A DNA stretch of 64,000 nucleotides. Source: Halostella litorea (GTDB lineage: Archaea; Halobacteriota; Halobacteria; Halobacteriales; Natronoarchaeaceae). The stretch is taken from NCBI RefSeq assembly GCF_004785955.1, contig NZ_ML214300.1, positions 547,223 to 611,222 on the forward strand, in the 5' to 3' direction. Every line of letters starts with the position of its first letter. Position 1 is the stretch's first letter. The notes under the pieces are model-generated. The model was not told where the DNA came from, searched no databases, and was given only the letters and a program-made list of their open reading frames with translations. Position numbers and translations under genes: made by a program. Shown here one piece after another: positions 41,252-48,469 of this stretch.

Positions 41252-41305
41252 GGGACACCATACGCGAAGCGTGGCGGGCCTCCGGCAAAAGGCTGCAGGT
41301 TTCGC

Positions 41306-42616
41306 TCACTCGTCGTACGGCCAGTCGCCCGTGATCCGCATCCCCTCGGCGAGGTCCTGTGCCGCCAGCGCGGCGGCGACCTCGTCGTCGGACTTGCGCT
41401 CGGGGGCGAAGCCGTCGGCCGCGAGTTCGACGGCCAGTTCGGTCAGCAACACGGCCTGCTCGCGGAGGTCGCGGGGCGCCAGTTTGTCCAGCGTGTCGGC
41501 GAAAGTGTGGCCCCAGCCCCGCCCGTCGCCGTCGGTCTTGCTCGCCACGTGGTAACCGGGGACGCCGCGCTGGACGAACGGCCAGTGGTCGCTGTGGGGG
41601 TTCATCTCGGGGACCGTCTCGACCGGGTGGTCGAAGCGCTCGGCGACGGCGTCGGCGGCCTCGCCCAGCGCGTCGAACCCGTGAGTGTACGCCTGCAGCG
41701 TCCGGCCGCGGACGACGCCGTCGAGGTTGAGGACGGCGCGGACGGCCGCCGCGTCGGCGCGGGCGGCCTCGTGCTCGGAGCCGACGAGGCCCACCTCCTC
41801 CGCGCCGAAGGCGACGAAGCGGACCCGCGTGTCGAGTTCGGCCTCGCGGGCGGCGAGCGCGCGGGCGACCTCGACGAGCGTCGCGGTGCCCGCGCCGTTG
41901 TCCATCGCGCCCTCGGCGATGTCGTGGGCGTCGACGTGGCTCGTCACGAGCACCGCCTCGTCGGTGTCGGGGCCGAGTTCGGCGTGGACGTTCGCGCTGG
42001 TCGCCGGGGCCGCCTCGGCGTCGACGGCGACGGTCACGTCGTCGCCCGCGAACCGGCGGGCGAGGCGCGCGCCGACCTCCTTCGAGACGCCGACGGCCGG
42101 AATCTCGCCGATGGGGTCCTCGGCGGTCCCGACGCTGCCGGTCGGCGGGAGACAGCCCTCGACGTGGTTGCGGTAGACGAACGCGGCGGCCCCGCTCTCG
42201 ACGGCGTGGTAGTACTTCTCCCGGCGGTGGACGTAGCGCTCGTAGTAGTCCGGCGCGTCGCTGCGGACCATCACGACCGCGCCGTCGACGTCCGCCTCCG
42301 CGAAGTCCTCGGGAAGCCCGTAGCCGAGGTCGACCAGTTCGGCGGTCGCCTCGCCGGCGGGGCTGCGCGGCAGGGCGATGCAGTCCTGCGTCGTGTCGCC
42401 CGCGCGGACGGCGCTGTCGCCGCGGGTCCACCCCTGAATGTCGAACTCGTCGAGGCGCGCGTTCCGCGCGCCGACGCGCTCCAGGGCGTCGCGGGTCGCC
42501 TCGGCGGCGCGACGTTCGCCGTCGCTCCCGGCCATGCGCGTGTCCTCGTCGACGAGCCGTTCGAGGTGGTCCCACCCGACGTCGCTGGTGAACGTCTCAC
42601 CGATCCACTCGGTCAT
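41306..42616 (-). CDS. M28 family zinc peptidase (aminopeptidase type)
   Basis: 436 residues. Zinc ligands are the His in VLVTSHVDAHDIAEGAMDNG and the Asp of the A-M-D-N-G motif, the Glu-Glu pair in RFVAFGAEEVGLVGSEH, an Asp in AVLNLDGVV and a His near NPHSDHWPF. An inserted PA-like domain (DYYERYVHRREKYYHAVESG) lies before the catalytic domain. No signal peptide is apparent, so a cytoplasmic peptide-degrading role is likely. A monocistronic gene with an ATG at 42614-42616. Confidence 0.93.
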   Translation of the reverse strand: MTEWIGETFTSDVGWDHLERLVDEDTRMAGSDGERRAAEATRDALERVGARNARLDEFDIQGWTRGDSAVRAGDTTQDCIALPRSPAGEATAELVDLGYGLPEDFAEADVDGAVVMVRSDAPDYYERYVHRREKYYHAVESGAAAFVYRNHVEGCLPPTGSVGTAEDPIGEIPAVGVSKEVGARLARRFAGDDVTVAVDAEAAPATSANVHAELGPDTDEAVLVTSHVDAHDIAEGAMDNGAGTATLVEVARALAAREAELDTRVRFVAFGAEEVGLVGSEHEAARADAAAVRAVLNLDGVVRGRTLQAYTHGFDALGEAADAVAERFDHPVETVPEMNPHSDHWPFVQRGVPGYHVASKTDGDGRGWGHTFADTLDKLAPRDLREQAVLLTELAVELAADGFAPERKSDDEVAAALAAQDLAEGMRITGDWPYDE

Positions 42617-42830
42617 GCCAGGCCCTCCAGCGGGCCGCGGCCTAAGCGTTTCGTCTCGGTCGACCCGGTGCTATCGACGGTCCGTTACCAGACGCCGGTG
42701 CTGGCGGCTCGTTTCTGACGAACCATCACCAGTCCTATAAGTGTCTCCGTGAATATCACGCTGTGTGGCAAGTATTGCGATCATTTATTACCTCCCCCGC
42801 CGTGTTCCCGATAGAACGTTGGTGAATCAG

Positions 42831-43892
42831 ATGCAGGCAGGAGCCGATATGGTCCGCGTGATGGCCGCAACCGACGCCCCCGAGGCCGGGGACGTCGAAC
42901 TGTCCGCCGAACGTGCCCGCGAGTTTTACCAGACACAGGTGCTGGCGCGGACGTTCGACCGGAAAGCGGTCAGCCTTCACCGACAGGGGCGTATCGGCAC
43001 GTACGCCCCGATGGAGGGCCAGGAGGCGGCGCAGGTCGGCGCGGCCGCGGCGCTCTCCGAGCGGGACTACTGCTTCCCGACCTACCGCGACCACGCGATG
43101 TACCTCCAGCGGGGGTACGACCTGGCCGAGGTGGTCCGGCACCTGCTCGGCGAGGGCAACTACGTCGACCGCTCGGACGGCGACGTGCGGACGTTCCCGC
43201 CGACGATCCCGATCGCCACCCAGCTGCCCCACGCGGTCGGCGTCGGGATGGCCGCACGTTACAGCGGCGACGACGCCGTCGCGCTGGCGAGTTTCGGCGA
43301 CGGCGCGACCAGCGAGGGCGACTTCCACGAGGCGCTGAACATCGCCGGCGTGTTCGAGGCCCCCGTCGTGTTCTTCTGCCAGAACAACGGCTACGCGATC
43401 AGCGTCCCGACGGAGCGCCAGACCGCGACGGCCACCATCGCGGAGAAGGCCGACGCCTACGGCATCGAGGGCGTCCGCGTCGACGGCAACGACGTGGTCG
43501 CCGTCCACGACGTCGTGAGCGACGCCGTCGAGCGCGCGCGGAACGGCGGCGGCCCGACGCTCGTCGAGGCGGTCACGTACCGGCGCGGCCCCCATACCAC
43601 GACCGACGATCCCTCGCAGTACCGCGACGAGGACGACGTGCCCGAGTTCGCGGAGCGGGACCCGCTGGAGCGCACCCGTGAGTACATGGAAACGACCCAC
43701 GGCTGGAGCGAGGCCGACGAGACCGCGCTGCAGGAGGCGGCCGACGCGGAGGTCGAGGCGGCGGTCGAGACGGCCGAGACCGACGACAGCCCGACGCCGG
43801 ACGAGATGTTCGACCACGTGTTCGCCCGGCAGCCCGACCGGTACGAGCGCCAGCGCGCCGCCGTCAGCGACGACCCCGCGGTCGACCGCTGA
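42831..43892 (+). CDS. 2-oxoacid (pyruvate-type) dehydrogenase E1 alpha subunit, orphan
   Basis: 353 residues of the thiamine-diphosphate-dependent E1 alpha fold. The ThDP motif is ASFGDGATSEGDFHEALNIA ending in FFCQNNGYAISVP (GDG-x(n)-NN), and the phosphorylation-loop region is YRRGPHTTTDDPSQYRD. No E1 beta, E2 or E3 gene is adjacent, so the partner must be elsewhere. The start is uncertain: ATG at 42831 or 42849; a GTG at 42765 keeps the frame open further but precedes a TATA-like TCATTTATTA (42781-42790), so it is unlikely to be used. Confidence 0.88.
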   Translation: MQAGADMVRVMAATDAPEAGDVELSAERAREFYQTQVLARTFDRKAVSLHRQGRIGTYAPMEGQEAAQVGAAAALSERDYCFPTYRDHAMYLQRGYDLAEVVRHLLGEGNYVDRSDGDVRTFPPTIPIATQLPHAVGVGMAARYSGDDAVALASFGDGATSEGDFHEALNIAGVFEAPVVFFCQNNGYAISVPTERQTATATIAEKADAYGIEGVRVDGNDVVAVHDVVSDAVERARNGGGPTLVEAVTYRRGPHTTTDDPSQYRDEDDVPEFAERDPLERTREYMETTHGWSEADETALQEAADAEVEAAVETAETDDSPTPDEMFDHVFARQPDRYERQRAAVSDDPAVDR

Positions 43893-43987
43893 GGGAGCAC
43901 GCCGGCCGCGTCCCCGTCGGGGTCACCCCCACCGTGGTAGCCCGCCGAACCGCAACCCCTACTTGTGCCGCCGTTACAGCGTTGACC

Positions 43988-44890
43988 ATGCAACTGGGCG
44001 TCATCGGACTGGGACGGATGGGGCGGATAGTGGTCGACCGGACGCTCGCGGCCGGGCACGACGTGGTCGCCTTCGACCTCGACGAGGAAGCCGTCGCCGC
44101 GGCCGCGGACGCCGGGGCGACGCCGGCCGACTCCGTGCGGAGCCTCGCCGAGCAACTGGACGGCGAGAAGCGGGTGTGGCTGATGGTGCCGGCCGGGGAG
44201 CCGGTCGACGCCGCGCTCGACGACCTCGAACCCCACCTCGACGGCGACGACGTGGTCGTCGACGGCGGCAACTCCCACTTCGAGGACTCCGTCCGCCGCG
44301 CCGGGCGCACCGACGCCGCCTACCTCGACTGTGGTACCTCGGGCGGCCCGGCCGGCGCGGAACTGGGGTTCTCGCTGATGGTCGGCGGCCCCGAGTGGGC
44401 CTACGAGGCGCTCGAACCCGCCTTCGACGCGGTCGCGACCGGCCCCGACGGCCACGCCCGCATGGGGCCCTCGGGCTCCGGCCACTACGTGAAGATGGTC
44501 CACAACGGCGTCGAGTACGCGCTGATGCAGGCGTACGGCGAGGGATTCGAACTGCTCCACGAGGGCCGGTACGACCTCGACCTGGAAGCGATCGCACGCA
44601 CCTGGAACAACGGCGCGGTGATCCGCTCGTGGCTGCTCGAACTGTGCGAGGAGGCGTTCCGCGAGGAGGGCAACGATCTGGGCACCGTCGCGGACCACGT
44701 CGCCGGCGGTTCGACGGGGACATGGACCGTCCAGGAGGCGCTCGAACAGGAGATCCCGGTGCCGCTCATCCACCAGGCGCTGGCCGAGCGGTTCGGCTCG
44801 CGCGCACCCCCCCAGGGACGGTTCTCCCGCCGGCTGGCAAACCGGCTGCGGTACGGCTTCGGGCGCCACGACGTGGCGCGGGACGAGTGA
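43988..44890 (+). CDS. gnd: 6-phosphogluconate dehydrogenase (decarboxylating), archaeal type
   Basis: 300 residues. The N-terminal NAD(P)-binding motif is QLGVIGLGRMGRIVVDRTLA. Substrate-site motifs are VVDGGNSHFEDSVRRAG and LDCGTSGGPAGAELGFSLMV, and the catalytic Lys lies in SGHYVKMVHNGVEYALMQA. This short form is the one used in the oxidative pentose phosphate pathway of haloarchaea for ribulose-5-phosphate and NAD(P)H. A short TATA-like CCCCTACTTGTG lies about 30 bp upstream of the ATG. Confidence 0.95.
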   Translation: MQLGVIGLGRMGRIVVDRTLAAGHDVVAFDLDEEAVAAAADAGATPADSVRSLAEQLDGEKRVWLMVPAGEPVDAALDDLEPHLDGDDVVVDGGNSHFEDSVRRAGRTDAAYLDCGTSGGPAGAELGFSLMVGGPEWAYEALEPAFDAVATGPDGHARMGPSGSGHYVKMVHNGVEYALMQAYGEGFELLHEGRYDLDLEAIARTWNNGAVIRSWLLELCEEAFREEGNDLGTVADHVAGGSTGTWTVQEALEQEIPVPLIHQALAERFGSRAPPQGRFSRRLANRLRYGFGRHDVARDE

Positions 44891-45029
44891 CTCACCGGAT
44901 CGCCACCGGCGCGCCCCGGTCCGTCGACCGCCGGGCGCGTTCGACGTCGGCTTCCGGGCGCGGTTTCGGCGGGTCGACGGCGCGGATGATCACAAGCGAA
45001 TTAAACCAGGATTTCCAACCTTCGAGTAT

Positions 45030-45611
45030 ATGGTGAACGAAATCGGGCTCGGACTCGGGTTGCTGCTGACGGTGACGGCAGTGATCCTGCATTTCTCGCG
45101 CGGGACCGAGTGGACGGCCAACGAGGACATTTCCCAGGAGCTCCTCGAACGGCGGGCCGAATCGCTACCCGAGACTGACTTCCCCGAGCCGATGAACCGC
45201 TCCATCGGCGGCGGCGGGGGCGCGGGCGCGATCCCGGCCGGGGAGGCCGGCGGCGAACTCGAAGGCGAGGAGGGCGGGGCCGAGGAGTCGTCCGGTCCCG
45301 GTGACATCCCCGAGGACGAGGTCGAGTACTTCGAGATCGAGTACGTCAAGGAGGGCGAGACGATCGAAGTCGCCAACAACGAGACGCTGCTGGAGGCCGG
45401 CGAGGAGGAGGGCTGGGACATGCCCTACGCCTGCCGGCAGGGCCAGTGTGTCTCCTGTGCGGGCCACATCCCCGACGGCGACTCGACCGAGTTCGTCGAA
45501 CACGACGACCAGGAGATGCTGGACGAGAACGAACTGGGCGACGGCTACACGCTCACCTGCGTCGCCTATCCGCGCGGCGAGTTCTCTCTGGAGACCAGCG
45601 AGTCGCCGTAG
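45030..45611 (+). CDS. fer: Membrane-associated 2Fe-2S ferredoxin
   Basis: 193 residues. An N-terminal helix (GLGLGLLLTVTAVILHFSRG) could anchor it; an acidic Gly/Glu-rich linker follows. The C-terminal plant-type ferredoxin domain has the cluster motif YACRQGQCVSCAGHIPDGD (C-x4-C-x2-C) and a distal Cys in GYTLTCVAYPRGEFS. It would pass electrons at the membrane; the partner is unknown. The TATA-like GCGAATTAAACC (44996-45007) is 23-34 bp upstream of the ATG. Confidence 0.9.
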   Translation: MVNEIGLGLGLLLTVTAVILHFSRGTEWTANEDISQELLERRAESLPETDFPEPMNRSIGGGGGAGAIPAGEAGGELEGEEGGAEESSGPGDIPEDEVEYFEIEYVKEGETIEVANNETLLEAGEEEGWDMPYACRQGQCVSCAGHIPDGDSTEFVEHDDQEMLDENELGDGYTLTCVAYPRGEFSLETSESP

Positions 45612-45768
45612 CGCGACCACCGGCGTCTTTCTCCCGAGCCGATGCCCCAGCCGCCGCGCTCCGCAGCGTCGGCGGTGCGTCCGGACCACCGCGGCGGTTC
45701 CGGCCGACACCTGACCGACGACGCCGAACGACGGTTGTCCCCGGATCGTCCGCGGACGAAGAAGTTCA

Positions 45769-45780
45769 CAACGGTTATAC
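45769..45780 (+). promoter_or_regulatory. TATA box of tRNA-Arg(CCG)
   Basis: ACGGTTATACCG about 26-37 bp upstream of the tRNA 5' end. Confidence 0.6.
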
Positions 45781-45805
45781 CGCGGTCGGTGTTACGGATG
45801 AGTGA

Positions 45806-45878
45806 GGGCGCGTAGCTCAGCGGACAGAGCACTTGGTTCCGGACCAAGATGCCGCGGGTTCAAATCCCGTCGCGCCCG
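45806..45878 (+). tRNA. tRNA-Arg, anticodon CCG
   Basis: Acceptor stem GGGCGCG/CGCGCCC, anticodon stem CTTGG/CCAAG around loop TTCCGGA (anticodon CCG, decoding CGG), T arm GCGGG-TTCAAAT-CCCGT. Discriminator G; CCA not encoded; no intron. The downstream 1.1 kb is of mixed, degraded character. Confidence 0.95.
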
Positions 45879-46042
45879 TCCTCAGACTGCACGTTTCGCA
45901 ACAAAACCAGATCTTCCCGTAGCGACGCCGATAGGTACGTTTTCAGTACTTTCGGCGTTCGGACGGGGAGGCTAAAATCTGATACCAATACGGTACGGAC
46001 TGCGGTGCACCGCCGACGGGGGATAACCTGCGCAAACGCGGG
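45879..46042. other. Leader-like stretch after tRNA-Arg(CCG)
   Basis: 164 bp of lower GC. It contains TTTCGCAACAAAAC (45894-45907), close to the motif just after the other tRNA-Arg, and a TATA-like GGAGGCTAAAATCTG (about 45967-45981) that could drive the HTH remnant starting at 46043-46052. Confidence 0.4.
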
Positions 46043-46051
46043 GTGGTCGGC

Positions 46052-46300
46052 GTGAACGACCAGGCGCGCCTCACCGAGTTCGGAACCGGCACCGACGTCG
46101 GTCTCGACCGGCTCACCGAGGCCCAGCGCCGCGCGTCCGTCGCCGTCCGGCTGAACGGCGTCGGCGTCCGTGAACACGCCCGACAGACGGAGTGCGAACC
46201 CGGTACTGTCGGGAACCTACTTCGCCGCGCCGAGAAGCGGCTCAACGGGGAGGGGTCGACATCACGGGCGAGACGTGCGTGGGCGGTATTGATATCCCGT
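46052..46300 (+). pseudogene. Sigma-70-region-4-like HTH gene, probably lacking its own stop
   Basis: A GTG start at 46052 opens VNDQARLTEFGTGTDVGLDR, then LTEAQRRASVAVRLNGVGVR and a recognition-helix region with CEPGTVGNLLRRAEKRLNG. This resembles short haloarchaeal HTH proteins of about 70-80 residues. After the HTH the frame runs on to 46531 antisense to the membrane protein gene without a stop where family members end, so the 3' end looks displaced or decayed. Transcribed function is doubtful. Confidence 0.45.
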
Positions 46301-46302
46301 TC

Positions 46303-46515
46303 TCAGGCGGAGAGCAGCCCTATGGCTCCGAAAAGTGCCATTCCAACCCCAACTATGCGAGTGAGCGATACTTTCCAATCCGCGGGTTCCACCTTGTCCC
46401 AGGATCGCTTGCTTCCAATCGAGTCGAGTTGTTCTTCGAACCGAGCAAGCTTGTACGGCCAGATCGCGCCTGGAATCCCGAATACCAGGAGGAAGAAGGC
46501 AAGTGCGGGGTCCAT
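46303..46515 (-). CDS. Small two-helix membrane protein (DUF6199-like)
   Basis: 70 residues: helix 1 MDPALAFFLLVFGIPGAIWP, then YKLARFEEQLDSIGSKRSWD and helix 2 with LTRIVGVGMALFGAIGLLSA. It shares its plan with the 81-residue protein encoded at 23276-23521. The ATG at 46513-46515 is preferred over an upstream one that adds 15 non-conserved residues. Codon use is clearly less GC-rich than in core genes. Function unknown. Confidence 0.72.
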   Translation of the reverse strand: MDPALAFFLLVFGIPGAIWPYKLARFEEQLDSIGSKRSWDKVEPADWKVSLTRIVGVGMALFGAIGLLSA

Positions 46516-47005
46516 ATTTCCCCCGTTCTGAATGTTATAACAATAGGTCTTTTGGAACAACCCTTCTGTCCAATTGTCACCATTGTGTCTGTCCGGAGTC
46601 TTTCTATTCAGTTTTCAGAGCGACGCACGCGCTGTGATATTGACACGGACACTAACCGGGAGGGGCCACGGTGAACCGCGTCGTCGACGCCGACGGATGC
46701 GACCGATGCGGTGACTCCGGTACACGCCGGTACGGCCCGCGTCGTCTCTGCCGGAACTGTATCGACGAGGACTCCCAGAGAAGCCGCCGAGTCGCGGGTT
46801 CAAGTACGTCACCAACCCGGAGGTGGCGAGGGCATGAAGCAGTCGACGACGCTGGTAATCGAGTCGGCGATGCTGGGTGGCGCGTGACCCAGAACGGGAT
46901 CGACAACATGAACGAGTTGACCGGCCGCGCCCGCTATCCTGCAAGGAGCGGACGCGACGAGCGAACAGCGTCAAGGCCGGAGTGTGACCGCGTATCTGTG
47001 GCCGA
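46516..47005. other. Degraded accessory stretch with overlapping micro-ORFs
   Basis: 490 bp. A GTG at 46671, after an SD-like GGGAGGGG, opens a zinc-ribbon-like start (GCDRCGDSGTRRYGPRRLCRN, two CxxC-type pairs). In another frame, 46719-46836 reads SLPELYRRGLPEKPPSRGF then KYVTNPEVARA, resembling the end of a winged-helix regulator. ATGA (46833) and GTGA (46884) overlaps link 17-codon and longer frames. This looks like decayed virus- or plasmid-derived DNA, not a confident gene. Confidence 0.4.
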
Positions 47006-47533
47006 TCAGCCGTCGTTGGCCGACGCGGCGTCGGCGGGCTCCATCCCCAACTGGAACAGGTCGCGGTAGAACACGACGCCGACGAACAGCATGTACGCCG
47101 CGCCGAGGGGCACCGAGAACCAGTTCACGTCGGACTGCGAGCCGACGAGGAGGAAGTCGTACAGGAGCGCGCGGCTCAGGATGAACAGTCCGCCGGCCAC
47201 GACGAACGCGCCGCCGACGAGGCGGTCGCTTCGGCGCTCGGGGAGCGGGGAGTCGACGACCCACGTCGCGAGCACGAACAGCGTCGCGGCCAGGGCGAGC
47301 GCCGCGGCGACGACCCACGCGTACAGCGCCGCCCTGCTCGCGGGGTCGAACCCCGACCGGAGCGCCAGCAGTTCGTTGGGGAGCAGGAACTGGCCGCCCA
47401 GGTCGGTGACGACGTACCGGCCGAACGCGGAGTGGAGGCCCCACCCGATCCCCCGACCGTACAGGTAGACGTCGAACGGGAAGATCACCGCCGTGACGGC
47501 GAAGAGCCGCTTCGCGGAACTGACCGTAAACAT
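47006..47533 (-). CDS. Membrane protein of unknown function
   Basis: 175 residues with four predicted membrane helices, for example RLFAVTAVIFPFDVYLYG, YAWVVAAALALAATLFVLAT, LVGGAFVVAGGLFILSRALL and VPLGAAYMLFVGVVFYRDLF. The conserved feel and normal codon use mark it as a core gene. The ATG at 47531-47533 (MFTVSSAKRL) is chosen; the upstream in-frame extension is basic and non-conserved. Confidence 0.72.
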   Translation of the reverse strand: MFTVSSAKRLFAVTAVIFPFDVYLYGRGIGWGLHSAFGRYVVTDLGGQFLLPNELLALRSGFDPASRAALYAWVVAAALALAATLFVLATWVVDSPLPERRSDRLVGGAFVVAGGLFILSRALLYDFLLVGSQSDVNWFSVPLGAAYMLFVGVVFYRDLFQLGMEPADAASANDG

Positions 47534-47662
47534 CGTCTGCGGACACGGGTGTCCGATATTAGATAGTGGCGGTTCGGGTCGGCCGCCCGGCTCACCGGAC
47601 AGGGTGCGCGAACCTCGCCGGCGCGACCGAAATGCGACGCCCATCGCCACCGGCGAAGCCGT

Positions 47663-48466
47663 TCATTCGCCCTCGCGCTCGACGGCCTCGAACGCCGGCC
47701 GCAGGTGGACCGTGTCGACGGCGGGCGGAAGGTCGCGGCACGCCCGGGTCGCCTCCGCCAGCCGATTGGCGGCGTGCCGTCGGAGGGCTCGCTCGTCGGC
47801 CTCGGGGGCCGCCGGGACGGCGCTCAGGTCCGGCCCGAGCGCGCTTCGGATCCCCCGCGCCGTACCGAGGTCGTGTCCGAGCGCCGCGAAGCGGTCACGC
47901 CGGTCCGCGTCGGCCCCGGCAAGCGCCGCCCCGATGGCGGCCGCCCCCCGGCCGAGCGCGCCGGCGGTCCCGTCGAACAGGTCGCGGCGGTCCGCCGTCG
48001 TCGGCCGCGCGTGGGAGGCGGCGAACGTCTCGACGACCGTCTCGGAGGCGGCCACGAGCGGCTCGAAACACGCGTCGGCCGACCCGGCGTCGAGCCGGCC
48101 GAGCGACGAGTAGGCGGCCGCATAGAGGACGTCGCCGGCCAGCAGCGCCGACCGGACGTCCGCGGGGCTGGCGTCGTCCTCGACCCGGCACAGCAGTTCG
48201 CCGCGGACCCGGCAGTACCCCCGGAGCAGTTCGACCGCGGCGGCCGCCGAGCGGGCCGCGTCAGGGGCGGGGCCGGGGTCGGGCCCATCCGCCCCCGCGG
48301 CCGCCGCGTGGGAGCGGATCGCGAGCCGACCGTACCACCTGTCGTCGAACCCCTCGACGGCGGCCCGGGCCGACGCGAGTCCCGGGCCGCGGTCGGGCGC
48401 CAGCGCCGCGTCGATCCGGCGGTCGATCGCCGCCCGTGGGTCGGGGCGGGGAGGGTGTTCGGTCAT
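47663..48466 (-). CDS. Degenerate polyprenyl-synthetase-like protein
   Basis: 267 residues, all-helical and Ala-rich. The segment VRSALLAGDVLYAAAYSSLG corresponds to the LLAGDALLTLAF helix of polyprenyl diphosphate synthases, but the DDxxD motifs are absent, so catalysis of chain elongation is not expected. It lies 3 bp after the MATE stop and so is probably in the tetR-MATE operon. Family assignment is tentative and based on that helix and the overall helical plan. Confidence 0.55.
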   Translation of the reverse strand: MTEHPPRPDPRAAIDRRIDAALAPDRGPGLASARAAVEGFDDRWYGRLAIRSHAAAAGADGPDPGPAPDAARSAAAAVELLRGYCRVRGELLCRVEDDASPADVRSALLAGDVLYAAAYSSLGRLDAGSADACFEPLVAASETVVETFAASHARPTTADRRDLFDGTAGALGRGAAAIGAALAGADADRRDRFAALGHDLGTARGIRSALGPDLSAVPAAPEADERALRRHAANRLAEATRACRDLPPAVDTVHLRPAFEAVEREGE

Positions 48467-48469
48467 CGC

